From Haloferula luteola (GTDB lineage: Bacteria > Verrucomicrobiota > Verrucomicrobiia > Verrucomicrobiales > Akkermansiaceae), in NCBI RefSeq assembly GCF_014201715.1, contig NZ_JACHFD010000009.1:124001-188000 (forward strand): a stretch of DNA of 64,000 nucleotides. Reading direction: 5' to 3'. Each line of letters starts with the position of its first letter. The first letter of the stretch is position 1. The notes under the pieces were generated by a model, which ran no database searches, was not told the DNA's origin, and was given only the letters and a program-made list of their open reading frames with translations. A program made the translations under genes and the position numbers. Positions 31,175 through 40,205 of the stretch are shown piece after piece.

Positions 31175-31552
31175 CAACGGTTGTCCGTTCCGGTCTCCAT
31201 GGCTGGTTTGCGGGGCGGCAGCCGGTGATTTTCCAGGCTGAGCGGAAGGAGCCATTCGGGACAGTGCTCCTTTCGCCAATTACCCCGCGTGTCCGCGCCG
31301 GTTTCCATGGCTGGTTTGCGGCGCGGACCGCGGAACTTTTTTCTAGGTTGGTTCGAGCTTCCGCCTTCGGGACAAGGGGAGAAGCCGAATCCACTTCCAC
31401 GGTTGTCCGCTCCGGTCTCCATGGCTGGTTTGCGGGGCGGCGGCCGGTGATTTTCCAGGCTGAGCGGAAGGAGTCATTCGGGACAGTACTCCTTTCGCCC
31501 ATTTCTCCGCGTGTCCGCGCCGGTTTCCATGGCTGGTTTGCGGCGCGGGCCG
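31175..31552 (+). repeat. 222-bp direct repeat of paired palindromic elements in front of rsmH
   Basis: Four related elements centred on CCATGG occur at 31197, 31305, 31419 and 31527 (spacings 108, 114, 108). They alternate between two forms, so a composite unit repeats with a 222-bp period. The even elements carry CCGCGCCG and CGGCGCGG as inverted arms around TTTCCATGGCTGGTTTG. Between them runs a nearly identical stretch (GTGATTTTCCAGGCTGAGCG and following) differing at a handful of positions. The block is open in the rsmH frame. Confidence 0.9.
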
Positions 31553-32532
31553 CGGATGCTCATTTCGATGAAGTTCCAGCTGCCCGTGGAGACGACGAAG
31601 GCTACCACATTTCGGTCCTGCCGGAGGAAACCTTGCGGTGGATGGAGGCGGGGCCGGGGAAGTATTTGATCGACGGTACGCTGGGTGGCGGCGGGCACAG
31701 TGAAGCCTTTTTGAAAACCGGAGCCCGCGTTTTGGGGGTCGACCGGGATCCTGAGGCCATCGCCTACGCGAGCCGTCGTTTGGCGCCATTTGGCGACCGC
31801 TTTCGCGTCTGGCAGGGGAATTTTGCCGATCTCTGTGAAGACCCCGAGATCCGGGATGGAGAACGCGCTGACGGGCTTCTCCTGGATCTCGGGGTGTCCT
31901 CCCATCAGTTGGATGCCGCCGAGCGCGGTTTTTCATTCATGCGTGAAGGTCCGTTGGACATGCGCATGGGCCCTGCGACCGAGCGCACAGCAGCGGACAT
32001 CGTGAACGAATGGCCGGAATCGGAACTGGTGAGATTGTTGCGTGAGTTTGGCGAGGAACCGAAGGCGCGCCGAATCGCGGCCGCTTTGGTGCGTCAACGG
32101 ATCGAGAAGCCCTTTTCCACGACTGGCGAACTGGCGGATTGCATCGAAAAAGCCGTCGGTCGTAGTGGCCGTACCCATCCGGCAACCCGGACGTTTCAAG
32201 CCATTCGGATGGAGGTGAATGATGAGCTCGGTTCGCTCCGTCGAGCCTTGGAGGCGTCGATTCATCTGCTCAAGCCTGGGGGAAGGCTTCTCGTGATCAC
32301 CTTCCACAGCCTTGAGGATCGGATGGTGAAGCAATTCATGAGGGACCGGTCCAAAGAGTGGATCGATCAGCCTCATTGGCCCGAGCCGAGGAGAAATCCG
32401 GATCGGGTCTTTCGCCTTCCACAGACCAAGGCCATCGCCCCGACTCCCGAAGAAATCCGACTGAATCCCCGCGCCCGCAGCTCCAAACTGCGGGTTGCCG
32501 AGCTTCTGGATCCTACTGAATTGAAGCCATGA
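31447..32532 (+). CDS. rsmH: 16S rRNA m4C1402 methyltransferase RsmH (MraW)
   Basis: The SAM-dependent methyltransferase for N4 of C1402 in 16S rRNA. The recognisable protein starts at GYHISVLPEETL (DNA about 31600) with DGTLGGGGHSEA, GVDRDPEA, LLDLGVSSHQLD, RGFSFMREGPLDMRM and VITFHSLEDRMVK in family order, about 310 aa. No ATG, GTG or TTG lies in frame between 31450 and 31615. The nearest in-frame candidate is the GTG at 31447 inside the palindromic repeats, used here; the frame is open back to ATG 31030 (500 aa). The true N-terminus is unclear and probably carries a repeat-derived extension. ftsL overlaps its end by 4 nt. Confidence 0.85.
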   Translation: MIFQAERKESFGTVLLSPISPRVRAGFHGWFAARAADAHFDEVPAARGDDEGYHISVLPEETLRWMEAGPGKYLIDGTLGGGGHSEAFLKTGARVLGVDRDPEAIAYASRRLAPFGDRFRVWQGNFADLCEDPEIRDGERADGLLLDLGVSSHQLDAAERGFSFMREGPLDMRMGPATERTAADIVNEWPESELVRLLREFGEEPKARRIAAALVRQRIEKPFSTTGELADCIEKAVGRSGRTHPATRTFQAIRMEVNDELGSLRRALEASIHLLKPGGRLLVITFHSLEDRMVKQFMRDRSKEWIDQPHWPEPRRNPDRVFRLPQTKAIAPTPEEIRLNPRARSSKLRVAELLDPTELKP

Positions 32533-32870
32533 ATCGTCGTCGTTCCGAATCTCCCAAATCCCTCCTCGCGTCCTTCATCGCGCTGGGATTGCTTACGGTC
32601 ATCGCCACCAGTGGTGGGGCGATGCATGCGATTTTCCGCAACGGCCAGATCAAGACCGAGCGCAAGATCAGCGATGCTCGGAAGCGCATCGACGACCTGC
32701 GCAATGACATTCAAATGATCCAGGTCCGCCAAGAGCGCTTGATGGACCGCTATGAAATTCGTGACCAACTGGCGATGCTCGATTCGTCGTTGGTGCCTGT
32801 GACGTTTGAAGTGGTCGAGCGCATTGAGGATCTGCCGCCTGAGCCGATGCCGGTGGCGGTGACTCCCTGA
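32529..32870 (+). CDS. FtsL-like cell-division protein
   Basis: A 113-aa bitopic protein: a short basic N-terminus (MNRRRSESPKS), one membrane segment (about residues 12-34) and a heptad-like coiled coil (about 40-75, ERKISDARKRIDDLRNDIQM). Size, topology and position between rsmH and ftsI match FtsL of the divisome, which scaffolds FtsQB and FtsWI. Sequence alone is too variable to prove it. The start overlaps the rsmH stop (ATGA), so translation is coupled. Confidence 0.7.
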   Translation: MNRRRSESPKSLLASFIALGLLTVIATSGGAMHAIFRNGQIKTERKISDARKRIDDLRNDIQMIQVRQERLMDRYEIRDQLAMLDSSLVPVTFEVVERIEDLPPEPMPVAVTP

Positions 32871-32883
32871 GAACTGATTTCTG

Positions 32884-34806
32884 ATGACCCGCCGGAGCTT
32901 CCAGCGTCGTTGCCTGATCCTGTGCTCGTTCTTTATGATCGGGCTCAGTCTGCTTTCTGCGCGGTTGATTCAGATTCAGGTCCTGGATCGTCAGAAATAC
33001 CGGGAGCGGGCGCGTGCGGCCTATGATCGCAGTGAGATCTTGCCGGGTATCCGCGGAAACATTGTGGATCGCAATGACGAGGTGCTTGCGAAGAGCATCG
33101 GTCTGAGCACTCTGATGGTGGACGCGAATCTGTTCCGGGATCCCGTCGTGGTCGTGCGGGCCCTGGCCTACGAGCGGGCATCCCACGAGGCGGACTGGGA
33201 GATGCTGAGCGGCGAGGAAAAATCGCGGAAGCTCAAGGTTCTTCGTGGCTTGATTCTTGAGGAAGACGAGCCGTCGATCATCGTCGAGCGCTATTTGGCG
33301 CGCGCGGTGGGCATGCTGGCGCGGCCGATGGGCTTGCGCCGGGAGGAGTTGCGGGAGCGGATCGAAGGACCGATCAAGAAGGGGCGTGCATATTTTGCGA
33401 TCGCCAAAGACCTTCCGGAGGATGCCGCGGATGCTCTTCGAGACTTGATCGAAAAGAACGATCTCAAGGGCTTTCGTTGGGAAAATTCGATCAAGCGCTG
33501 GTACAGCTCACCGGAGCTGGCGGCACACGTGGTGGGTTACACAGGCGAAGAAGAATCGGTGGATGATCGAGGCCGAAAGTCCTTTGTTCAGGTTGGGAAA
33601 TTCGGCGTCGAAGCGGCGATGGAGGACTACCTCCGCGGTCGCGATGGTCGCTGGGATCACCTGAATATTCCAATGCCCGGGGAAAAGGGGGACATGATCC
33701 CGCCTGTACACGGGCTGAACGTGCAGCTCACCTTGGACATGGGTTTGCAGGCCATCGTGGAGGAGGAGTTTGACGCGGGGCTTGAGAAATATGTGGCGCA
33801 CCGTGGTTGTGTGGTGGTGCTCGATCCCAATTCCGGGGAGTTGCTGGCGATGGTGAGCCGTCCTTCCTTCAATCTGAATCTGAAAGAAGGGCTTGCGGAA
33901 GGGGCGATGAACTTCGCGCTGCAGGGGATTTACGAGCCGGGAAGTACCTTCAAGTTGGTGGCGACCTCGGGCGTCCTCAACGAAGGCTTGGCGACACCGG
34001 GAACGATGACTTTTTGCCACAACGGGCTGTTCGTAGAAGGCAAGCTGCGGATTCCGGACCACGCCCCGTATGGGATGCTTTCCGTGGCGGGAGTGCTCAA
34101 AAAATCGAGCAACATCGGTGCCTTCAAACTCGCCCGGCAGCTCGGGCCCGAGCGCTTTTTCGAGTATGCCCATCGCTATGGTTTTGGTCAGGAGACGGGG
34201 ATCTTGTTGAGTGGGGAGTCGGCCGGTGTGGTTCGCAACACGGGAAACCTGATCGATTTCAGCCGGGCAGCTTACGGCTACGCCCTCAATGTGACTCCGC
34301 TGCAGGTGGCGACCGCCTATTCGGTGGTGGCCAATGGGGGGGAATTGATCCGCCCGCGGGTGGTGCGATCGATCATTGGTAGCGATGGAACGGTGTTGGA
34401 GCGTTTTGAGCCCGAGATCGAGCGACGGGTCATCACCGAGCGCACTGCGCGGCAGATGCGGGAAGCCTTGATCACCGTCGTGGAAAAAGGAGGAACGGCC
34501 ACTGCCGCTGCGGTCCCTGGATTCAAGGTGGCGGGCAAGACCGGAACGGCTCGCCGCGTGAAGAATGGCGGCTATCAGGTGGGGCACTACACCGTTTCGT
34601 TTGTCGGCATGATGCCGGCGGAAAATCCCGAGTTCGTTTGCCTCGTCGTCGTGGATGATCCGCGGCCGGGCGACGGGATGGCGATTGGTGGTGGTTCTGT
34701 GGCTGCACCGATATTTTCCAAGATTGCCGCGCGGGTAGCGACTCACCTGCACTTGACTCCGACCGAGCCTGTGCCTGACGAGGGCCTTGCTGCCTCCGAA
34801 CGATGA
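32884..34806 (+). CDS. ftsI: Peptidoglycan transpeptidase FtsI (PBP3-like)
   Basis: A 640-aa class B penicillin-binding protein cross-linking septal peptidoglycan. Membrane anchor at about residues 9-28 (CLILCSFFMIGLSLLSARL), then the pedestal domain (RGNIVDRNDEVLAKS) and the transpeptidase domain with YEPGSTFK (catalytic Ser, about 353), KKSSN (about 408) and KTGTA (about 550). No PASTA domain. It starts 13 nt after ftsL and its TGA overlaps the murE ATG. Confidence 0.95.
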   Translation: MTRRSFQRRCLILCSFFMIGLSLLSARLIQIQVLDRQKYRERARAAYDRSEILPGIRGNIVDRNDEVLAKSIGLSTLMVDANLFRDPVVVVRALAYERASHEADWEMLSGEEKSRKLKVLRGLILEEDEPSIIVERYLARAVGMLARPMGLRREELRERIEGPIKKGRAYFAIAKDLPEDAADALRDLIEKNDLKGFRWENSIKRWYSSPELAAHVVGYTGEEESVDDRGRKSFVQVGKFGVEAAMEDYLRGRDGRWDHLNIPMPGEKGDMIPPVHGLNVQLTLDMGLQAIVEEEFDAGLEKYVAHRGCVVVLDPNSGELLAMVSRPSFNLNLKEGLAEGAMNFALQGIYEPGSTFKLVATSGVLNEGLATPGTMTFCHNGLFVEGKLRIPDHAPYGMLSVAGVLKKSSNIGAFKLARQLGPERFFEYAHRYGFGQETGILLSGESAGVVRNTGNLIDFSRAAYGYALNVTPLQVATAYSVVANGGELIRPRVVRSIIGSDGTVLERFEPEIERRVITERTARQMREALITVVEKGGTATAAAVPGFKVAGKTGTARRVKNGGYQVGHYTVSFVGMMPAENPEFVCLVVVDDPRPGDGMAIGGGSVAAPIFSKIAARVATHLHLTPTEPVPDEGLAASER

Positions 34807-36308
34807 TGAAACTCCGCGACGCCATTTCCCAACTTCACCGCCCGCTGATCGAAGGAACCCTCGAGACCGAGGTGACTTCGGTCACCGCCGATTCCCGAAC
34901 TGCCGGACCGGGAAGCATTTTTGTGGCCATCCGGGGTCAGGAGGTCGACGGACGTCGATTCATTGACGACGCCTTGCGCAAAGGAGCGGTGGCAGTGGTC
35001 ACGGACAGCCCGGCGGAAACCGGATTGCCTGAGAATCTGACTTGGATTCATGTCGGAGACCCCCGTGCGGCGTTGTCTTCCATGGCTGCTCAGATCGCGG
35101 GCAACCCATCGGCTGAATTGAAAATGGTCGGGGTGACGGGGACCAATGGCAAAACCACCACGGCTTATTTGCTTCACGCCTTGATGAGAGGGGCCTGGCA
35201 CCGTGCCGGGATGATCGGGACGGTGAAGATTGATGACGGACTTTCGTCGGCCGAAGCGAGCCACACCACTCCCGATGCGCCCGCCTTGCAGAACTTGCTT
35301 CTGCGGATGCGCGACCATGGATGCCGCGGGGCAGTGATGGAGGTTTCGTCGCACGGCATCGACCAGAAGCGAGTGGCAGACGTGGCTTTTGATGCTTTGG
35401 TTTTCACGAATCTGACCCAGGACCACCTCGATTATCATGGGACGATGGCGGCTTACGCCGAGACCAAGTTTTCATGGTTTGAAGCGGCGGCGCTCCACTC
35501 CAAAGGCAAAAAGCCGGTAGCGGTGATCAATACTGATGATGCCGTGGGCGAGGATTTCGCAGAGCGCTTGGAAGGGCGGCTTCCAGTCATCCGTTTCGGC
35601 TTCGGTCTGCGCAATGAGATCCGTGCTCTCGACTTTCGGCAGTCGGCGCGTGGGATGGAGATCAAGCTCGAGATTGGGGGCAAACAGTATTTGCTGCGGG
35701 CTCCCCTGATTGGGCGATTCAATGCCTACAATCTCATGGGAGTGATCGGGGCTGCCAAGGCAGTGGGGATTCCTCCACGGGTGGCGATCGCTGCATTGGC
35801 GGAGGCACCGCAGGTGCCAGGACGGATGGAGCATTGCGGAACGCGTGACGGTGTTAGCGTCTTTGTGGATTACGCGCACACTCCGGATGCTTTGGAAAAT
35901 GCCTGCCGGACGCTCAAGGAGCTGGAACCAAAGCGTTTGATCACGGTGTTCGGCTGCGGCGGCGATCGCGACAAAGCGAAGCGGCCATTGATGGCGCGGG
36001 CCGCTGGTCGGTTTTCAGATGCCTGCATCATCACGTCCGATAATCCGCGGAGTGAAGATCCGGCGGAGATTATTCGTCAAATTGAAGAAGGCATGGGATC
36101 GGCTCGCTATCGTTCGGTCGAAGATCGGGCCGAGGCGATCCGCATTGCGGTCCACGCGGCGGCACCGGGGGATATCGTCCTGGTGGCGGGCAAGGGCCAT
36201 GAGACTTACCAGCAGTTTGCCGATCAAACGATCGATTTCGATGATCGGCGTGAAGTGAAACGCTCCTTGGCCGCAAGGCCGGGGCCCGAAGAAAGGAAGC
36301 GGCGATGA
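34803..36308 (+). CDS. murE: UDP-MurNAc-tripeptide synthetase MurE
   Basis: A 501-aa cytoplasmic Mur ligase adding the third stem-peptide residue. The ATP loop is GVTGTNGKTTTAYL (about residues 110-123). DNPRSEDP near residue 411 is the motif associated with meso-diaminopimelate use, so the peptidoglycan is probably Dap-type. The N-terminal uridine-binding domain and DYAHTPDALENA are present. The ATG overlaps the ftsI stop; an ATG at 34806 is an alternative. Confidence 0.95.
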   Translation: MMKLRDAISQLHRPLIEGTLETEVTSVTADSRTAGPGSIFVAIRGQEVDGRRFIDDALRKGAVAVVTDSPAETGLPENLTWIHVGDPRAALSSMAAQIAGNPSAELKMVGVTGTNGKTTTAYLLHALMRGAWHRAGMIGTVKIDDGLSSAEASHTTPDAPALQNLLLRMRDHGCRGAVMEVSSHGIDQKRVADVAFDALVFTNLTQDHLDYHGTMAAYAETKFSWFEAAALHSKGKKPVAVINTDDAVGEDFAERLEGRLPVIRFGFGLRNEIRALDFRQSARGMEIKLEIGGKQYLLRAPLIGRFNAYNLMGVIGAAKAVGIPPRVAIAALAEAPQVPGRMEHCGTRDGVSVFVDYAHTPDALENACRTLKELEPKRLITVFGCGGDRDKAKRPLMARAAGRFSDACIITSDNPRSEDPAEIIRQIEEGMGSARYRSVEDRAEAIRIAVHAAAPGDIVLVAGKGHETYQQFADQTIDFDDRREVKRSLAARPGPEERKRR

Positions 36309-37669
36309 TCACGACGGATGCGAAAACCCTGGCAGCGGCCTGTGGCGGCGAAATCATCGCCGGCGACCCTCTGCAGATGGCGGAGACGGTTTCCACCGAT
36401 ACCCGCAGTCTACGACCTAGCGCCTGCTGGGTGGCTCTGAAGGGAGATCGCTTCGATGCCAATGCCTTTGCAGCGCAAGCGGCAGCGGCTGGAGCCACGG
36501 TATTGGTGGTCGAAAACCTTCAGGGGGAAGTGCCTGCGGGAACGACGGTGATTCAGGTGGGTGATGGCTTGCTGGCCTTGCAGAAAATGGCGTTCTGGCA
36601 CCGATCCCGACTTTCGGTCGAAGTGGTTGGTATCACTGGCTCGAATGGCAAGACGAGCACGAAGGATTTCACTCGGGCGGTGTTGGGGGCTCATTTTCCG
36701 ACATTCGCGACTCAAGGGAATCTGAACAATCACATTGGAGTTCCGCTGACTTTGCTGTCGCTCGATGCTTCTCACCGGATGGCGGTGGTGGAGATGGGGA
36801 TGAATCATCCTGGTGAGATTGCGCCGTTGTGTGAAATGGCCCGCCCGCGGGTGGGCATCATCACGAATATCGGCACGGCCCACATTGAGTTCCTGGGAAG
36901 CCGGGAGGGAATTGCCGAAGAAAAGGGAGCTTTGGCGCGGAGTCTGGATGCCGAGGGTGCGTTGTTCGTACCGGCGGGGTGCGATTTCATTGAGTACTTT
37001 CGCCAAAGAACCAAGGCACGGGTGATTCCGGTGGGCAATTGCCGCGGCCTCATCCGAGCGGATCATCTGCGACAGGATGGAATCCGCTCACAATTCACTC
37101 TGGTGATCGAAGGTCGGGAGGTCGGCGAGGTGGTGCTGCCCGTGATCGGCCGCCACATGGTGAAGAATGCGCTTTTGGCGGCGGGATGTGGCTGGTTTCT
37201 CGGAGTTCCCGAGGTGGCGATTTGCCGTGGCTTGAGCGAGGCGGTGCTGACCAGTGGCCGACTCCGCCGCTTCGAGTCGCAGGGGGTGACGGTGTTTGAC
37301 GATACTTACAACGCGAATCCTGAATCGATGACAGCAGCGATTGAGACGCTGGCAGATGTCCCGGTGACCGCTGGAGGGCGGAGGTTCGTTGTGCTTGGGC
37401 GCATGGGCGAGCTGGGCGAGCACGCTGCGGAAGCTCATCCTCGGGTGGGGCGACTCGCCGCCGAGCGAGGTCTTGGAGTGATCGCGGTTGGTGAAGGGGC
37501 GGAAGGGATCGCCGAGGGTGCGGGCAGTGATGCGCATTTTTCAGACGCTCGGGAAGCCGCGGTGGCGCTATCGGGGCGATTCCATCCTGGTGACGTGGTG
37601 CTTTTCAAAGCCAGCCGTGGTGCCGCGTTGGAGCGTGTGATGAACGAAATATTTCCCCCAGACAACTGA
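36305..37669 (+). CDS. murF: UDP-MurNAc-tripeptide-D-Ala-D-Ala ligase MurF
   Basis: A 454-aa Mur ligase that adds D-Ala-D-Ala to complete the UDP-MurNAc-pentapeptide. Key motifs are STDTRSLRP near the N-terminus, GITGSNGKTSTKDF (ATP loop, about 111-124), NLNNHIGVPLTLL (MurF-specific), EMGMNHPGEI and FDDTYNANPESM. The start overlaps the murE stop by 4 nt and its own stop overlaps mraY by 1 nt, so this is one coupled translational unit. Confidence 0.96.
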   Translation: MITTDAKTLAAACGGEIIAGDPLQMAETVSTDTRSLRPSACWVALKGDRFDANAFAAQAAAAGATVLVVENLQGEVPAGTTVIQVGDGLLALQKMAFWHRSRLSVEVVGITGSNGKTSTKDFTRAVLGAHFPTFATQGNLNNHIGVPLTLLSLDASHRMAVVEMGMNHPGEIAPLCEMARPRVGIITNIGTAHIEFLGSREGIAEEKGALARSLDAEGALFVPAGCDFIEYFRQRTKARVIPVGNCRGLIRADHLRQDGIRSQFTLVIEGREVGEVVLPVIGRHMVKNALLAAGCGWFLGVPEVAICRGLSEAVLTSGRLRRFESQGVTVFDDTYNANPESMTAAIETLADVPVTAGGRRFVVLGRMGELGEHAAEAHPRVGRLAAERGLGVIAVGEGAEGIAEGAGSDAHFSDAREAAVALSGRFHPGDVVLFKASRGAALERVMNEIFPPDN

Positions 37670-38889
37670 TGCTTTACTGGATATACGAATGGTGGCGGGC
37701 GGCGTTTGAGTCCGAAGTGAGTGCCAATCAAGAAGGCTGGGCGCATGCGCTAAGTTTCTTCAATCTTCTGCAATATATCACCTTCCGCGCTGCATTGGGG
37801 TGTTTGATGGCATTTGCCCTGAGCATTTTGTTTGGGCCGCGGGTGATTCGCCGATTGATCTCGCTGAAAGTCGGCCAACCGATCCGCACCGCGGAAGAGG
37901 TGCATAAGTTGGCTGAGCTGCATGGTGGAAAAGTGGGAACACCCACGATGGGAGGTGTGCTGATTTTGGGATCGGTGCTGATTTCCACCTTCATTTGCGC
38001 GCGTCCGTTCAATCCTTTCGTAGCGGTTTGCGCCTGTTCGATGGGGGCATTGGGACTGCTCGGGTTCATGGACGACTTCACCAAGGTGAAGAAGAAGAAC
38101 TCGGATGGGGTGAGTGCGCGGACCAAGTTGTTTTGGCAGCTGGTGGTCGCGCTGGTGGCTTCCTGCTTCCTCTATTTCAAGATGGAGATCTCCGGGTTTG
38201 GTTCGAATCCGGAGGTGGTGAAGAATCTTGGATATGTGCCGGGTTACCAATTCCAAGGAGAGCCGCTGAAGATCAGTCAGATCACTTTTCCTCTCTTCAA
38301 GCAGCCGCTGATGGATTTGGGCTTTCTGATCATCCCCTTTTACGCGGCCATCATCATCGGGTGTTCGAATGCGGTGAATCTGACGGACGGTCTCGACGGC
38401 TTGGCGACAGGATGCACGATCACCGTTTCGCTGGCTTACGCCGGGCTCGCTTACCTAGCCGGGCACCATTTCATGGCCAATGAGTATCTAACGATTCCCT
38501 ACAACCGTTTCATCAGTGAACTGTCGGTCTTCCTGCTGGCGCTGGCTGGAGCGAGTTTCGGTTTCCTCTGGTTCAACTGCCACCCGGCGAAGGTCTTTAT
38601 GGGAGATACGGGATCTCTGGCGATTGGGGGAGCTCTTGGAACGGCCGCTCTTTGCGTGAAGCAGGAACTGCTTCTGGTGATCATTGGCGGGGTGTTCGTG
38701 ATGGAAGCCATGTCGGTGATGTTGCAGGTCGGCAGCTTCAAGCTGCGCCGCAAGCGGATCTTCGCGATGGCGCCGATTCACCACCACTTTGAGTTGCGCG
38801 GTTGGCACGAGAGTCAGGTGATCATTCGCTTCTGGATCCTTTCCATCATGCTGGCCTTGTTCGGGTTGGCTTTGCTCAAAATCGTCTGA
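37669..38889 (+). CDS. mraY: Phospho-MurNAc-pentapeptide transferase MraY
   Basis: A 406-aa polytopic inner-membrane enzyme that makes lipid I from UDP-MurNAc-pentapeptide and undecaprenyl phosphate. About ten membrane segments are visible. Diagnostic motifs: GFMDDFTKVKKKNSDG (catalytic Asp pair), NLTDGLDGLATG, FMGDTGSLAIGGALG and PIHHHFELRGW. The length is somewhat above the 360-aa E. coli protein because of extra cytoplasmic loop sequence (about residues 165-205). Confidence 0.97.
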   Translation: MLYWIYEWWRAAFESEVSANQEGWAHALSFFNLLQYITFRAALGCLMAFALSILFGPRVIRRLISLKVGQPIRTAEEVHKLAELHGGKVGTPTMGGVLILGSVLISTFICARPFNPFVAVCACSMGALGLLGFMDDFTKVKKKNSDGVSARTKLFWQLVVALVASCFLYFKMEISGFGSNPEVVKNLGYVPGYQFQGEPLKISQITFPLFKQPLMDLGFLIIPFYAAIIIGCSNAVNLTDGLDGLATGCTITVSLAYAGLAYLAGHHFMANEYLTIPYNRFISELSVFLLALAGASFGFLWFNCHPAKVFMGDTGSLAIGGALGTAALCVKQELLLVIIGGVFVMEAMSVMLQVGSFKLRRKRIFAMAPIHHHFELRGWHESQVIIRFWILSIMLALFGLALLKIV

Positions 38890-40184
38890 TGAATCTCTCT
38901 GGCAAACGCGTGAACATCCTTGGAGCCGGTCGCAGTGGTCGCGCTGCTGCCGAGCTGGCTCTGCGAGAGGGCGCGCAAGTGCATGTCTTTGATGCGAAGG
39001 ACCCGGTTGGTTTTCCGGAATCGGTGTCAGTGCATGGCGGCGTGAATCCCGGCGCGGCCGAGCCCTGTGATGTGCTAGTGGTCAGTCCGGGCATCGATAC
39101 CTATGGACCCCTCGTGGCGGCCTTCTCCGAAAAAGCAGGGGAAGTGATTGGGGAGATCGAGTTGGCCTGCCGCTACTATTCCGGCCGGATCATCGCCATC
39201 ACCGGAACCAATGGCAAGACGACCACGACCGAGCTAGTGGAGCGATTGCTGAAGGGCGCCGGGTATTCTGCCGTGGCTTGTGGCAACTACGGGGTGCCGG
39301 TGTGTGAGGTGGTGATGCTCGATCCCCAGCCTGATGTGCTGGCGCTTGAAGCCAGCTCGTTCCAATTGGAGACCATTGTGGATTTCCGCCCGGATGTGGC
39401 GGTGTGGCTGAACTTTGCGCCTGACCACATGGACCGCTATCCGGATGTGGAAAGCTACCGACGGGCGAAATGGAGGATCTTTGAGAACCTGACCGCGGAT
39501 CAGTACATTGTCAGCCGGCACGGAGAAAATCTGCCAGCATCGCCTGCCGCGACCATTCAGTTCTCCACCGAGTGCGAAGATGCGGATTGGTGGTCGGAAG
39601 GGGAGCATCTGTTTCTCGATGGAGAGGAAGTTTTCAATTTGCGCTCCGGATCTCACCTGAGAGGTCTCCACAATGCTGAAAATGCCATGGCGGCGCTGGC
39701 TGCCTGCGAGGCTCTTAGCATCCCGCGGGAGAAGCTGCTGCCTGCCTTCGACGGCTATGCGCCGCCTCGCCATCGTTGCGAACTGGTGCGCACGCTCGAT
39801 GGCGTCGAGTGGCTGAACGATTCCAAGGCGACCAACCTCCACGCGCTGGAGAGTGCGCTGCGTTCGCAGACCCGGCCGATCGTCCTCATGGCGGGGGGAA
39901 AGGAGAAGGGACTCGACTATTCTCCGGTGTTAGGGCTTCTTCAGAAGCACGCCGTCGCGGCCGTGACCTTCGGGCAAATCGGGCCTGCTCTGGGAGCTTT
40001 GTTCCGCCAAGTGGTGCCGAGTGAAATCTGCGACACCCTGAGCGAGGCCATTCTCACGGCCCAGCGGATGGCGACCCACGGACAGATTGTCCTGCTGTCC
40101 CCTGGAACTTCCTCTTTCGACCAATTCTCCGGCTATGAAGAACGCGGCGACGTGTTCTGCAAGCTGGTCAACGACCTGCGCTGA
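38889..40184 (+). CDS. murD: UDP-MurNAc-L-alanine-D-glutamate ligase MurD
   Basis: A 431-aa Mur ligase adding D-glutamate to UDP-MurNAc-L-Ala. N-terminal Rossmann-like domain VNILGAGRSGRAAAEL, ATP loop ITGTNGKTTTTELVERL (about residue 106), LEASSFQLETI and WLNDSKATNLHA are classical MurD motifs. The ATG at 38889 overlaps the last base of the mraY stop and aligns with the family N-terminus; the frame also opens upstream at 38802 inside mraY, which I reject. Confidence 0.96.
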   Translation: MNLSGKRVNILGAGRSGRAAAELALREGAQVHVFDAKDPVGFPESVSVHGGVNPGAAEPCDVLVVSPGIDTYGPLVAAFSEKAGEVIGEIELACRYYSGRIIAITGTNGKTTTTELVERLLKGAGYSAVACGNYGVPVCEVVMLDPQPDVLALEASSFQLETIVDFRPDVAVWLNFAPDHMDRYPDVESYRRAKWRIFENLTADQYIVSRHGENLPASPAATIQFSTECEDADWWSEGEHLFLDGEEVFNLRSGSHLRGLHNAENAMAALAACEALSIPREKLLPAFDGYAPPRHRCELVRTLDGVEWLNDSKATNLHALESALRSQTRPIVLMAGGKEKGLDYSPVLGLLQKHAVAAVTFGQIGPALGALFRQVVPSEICDTLSEAILTAQRMATHGQIVLLSPGTSSFDQFSGYEERGDVFCKLVNDLR

Positions 40185-40205
40185 CACCCCACACCCATAC
40201 CCCAC

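Noticed and set aside
30449..31228. Plus-strand frame of 259 aa over mraZ
   Set aside because: Overlaps mraZ in another frame; MraZ has both signature loops.
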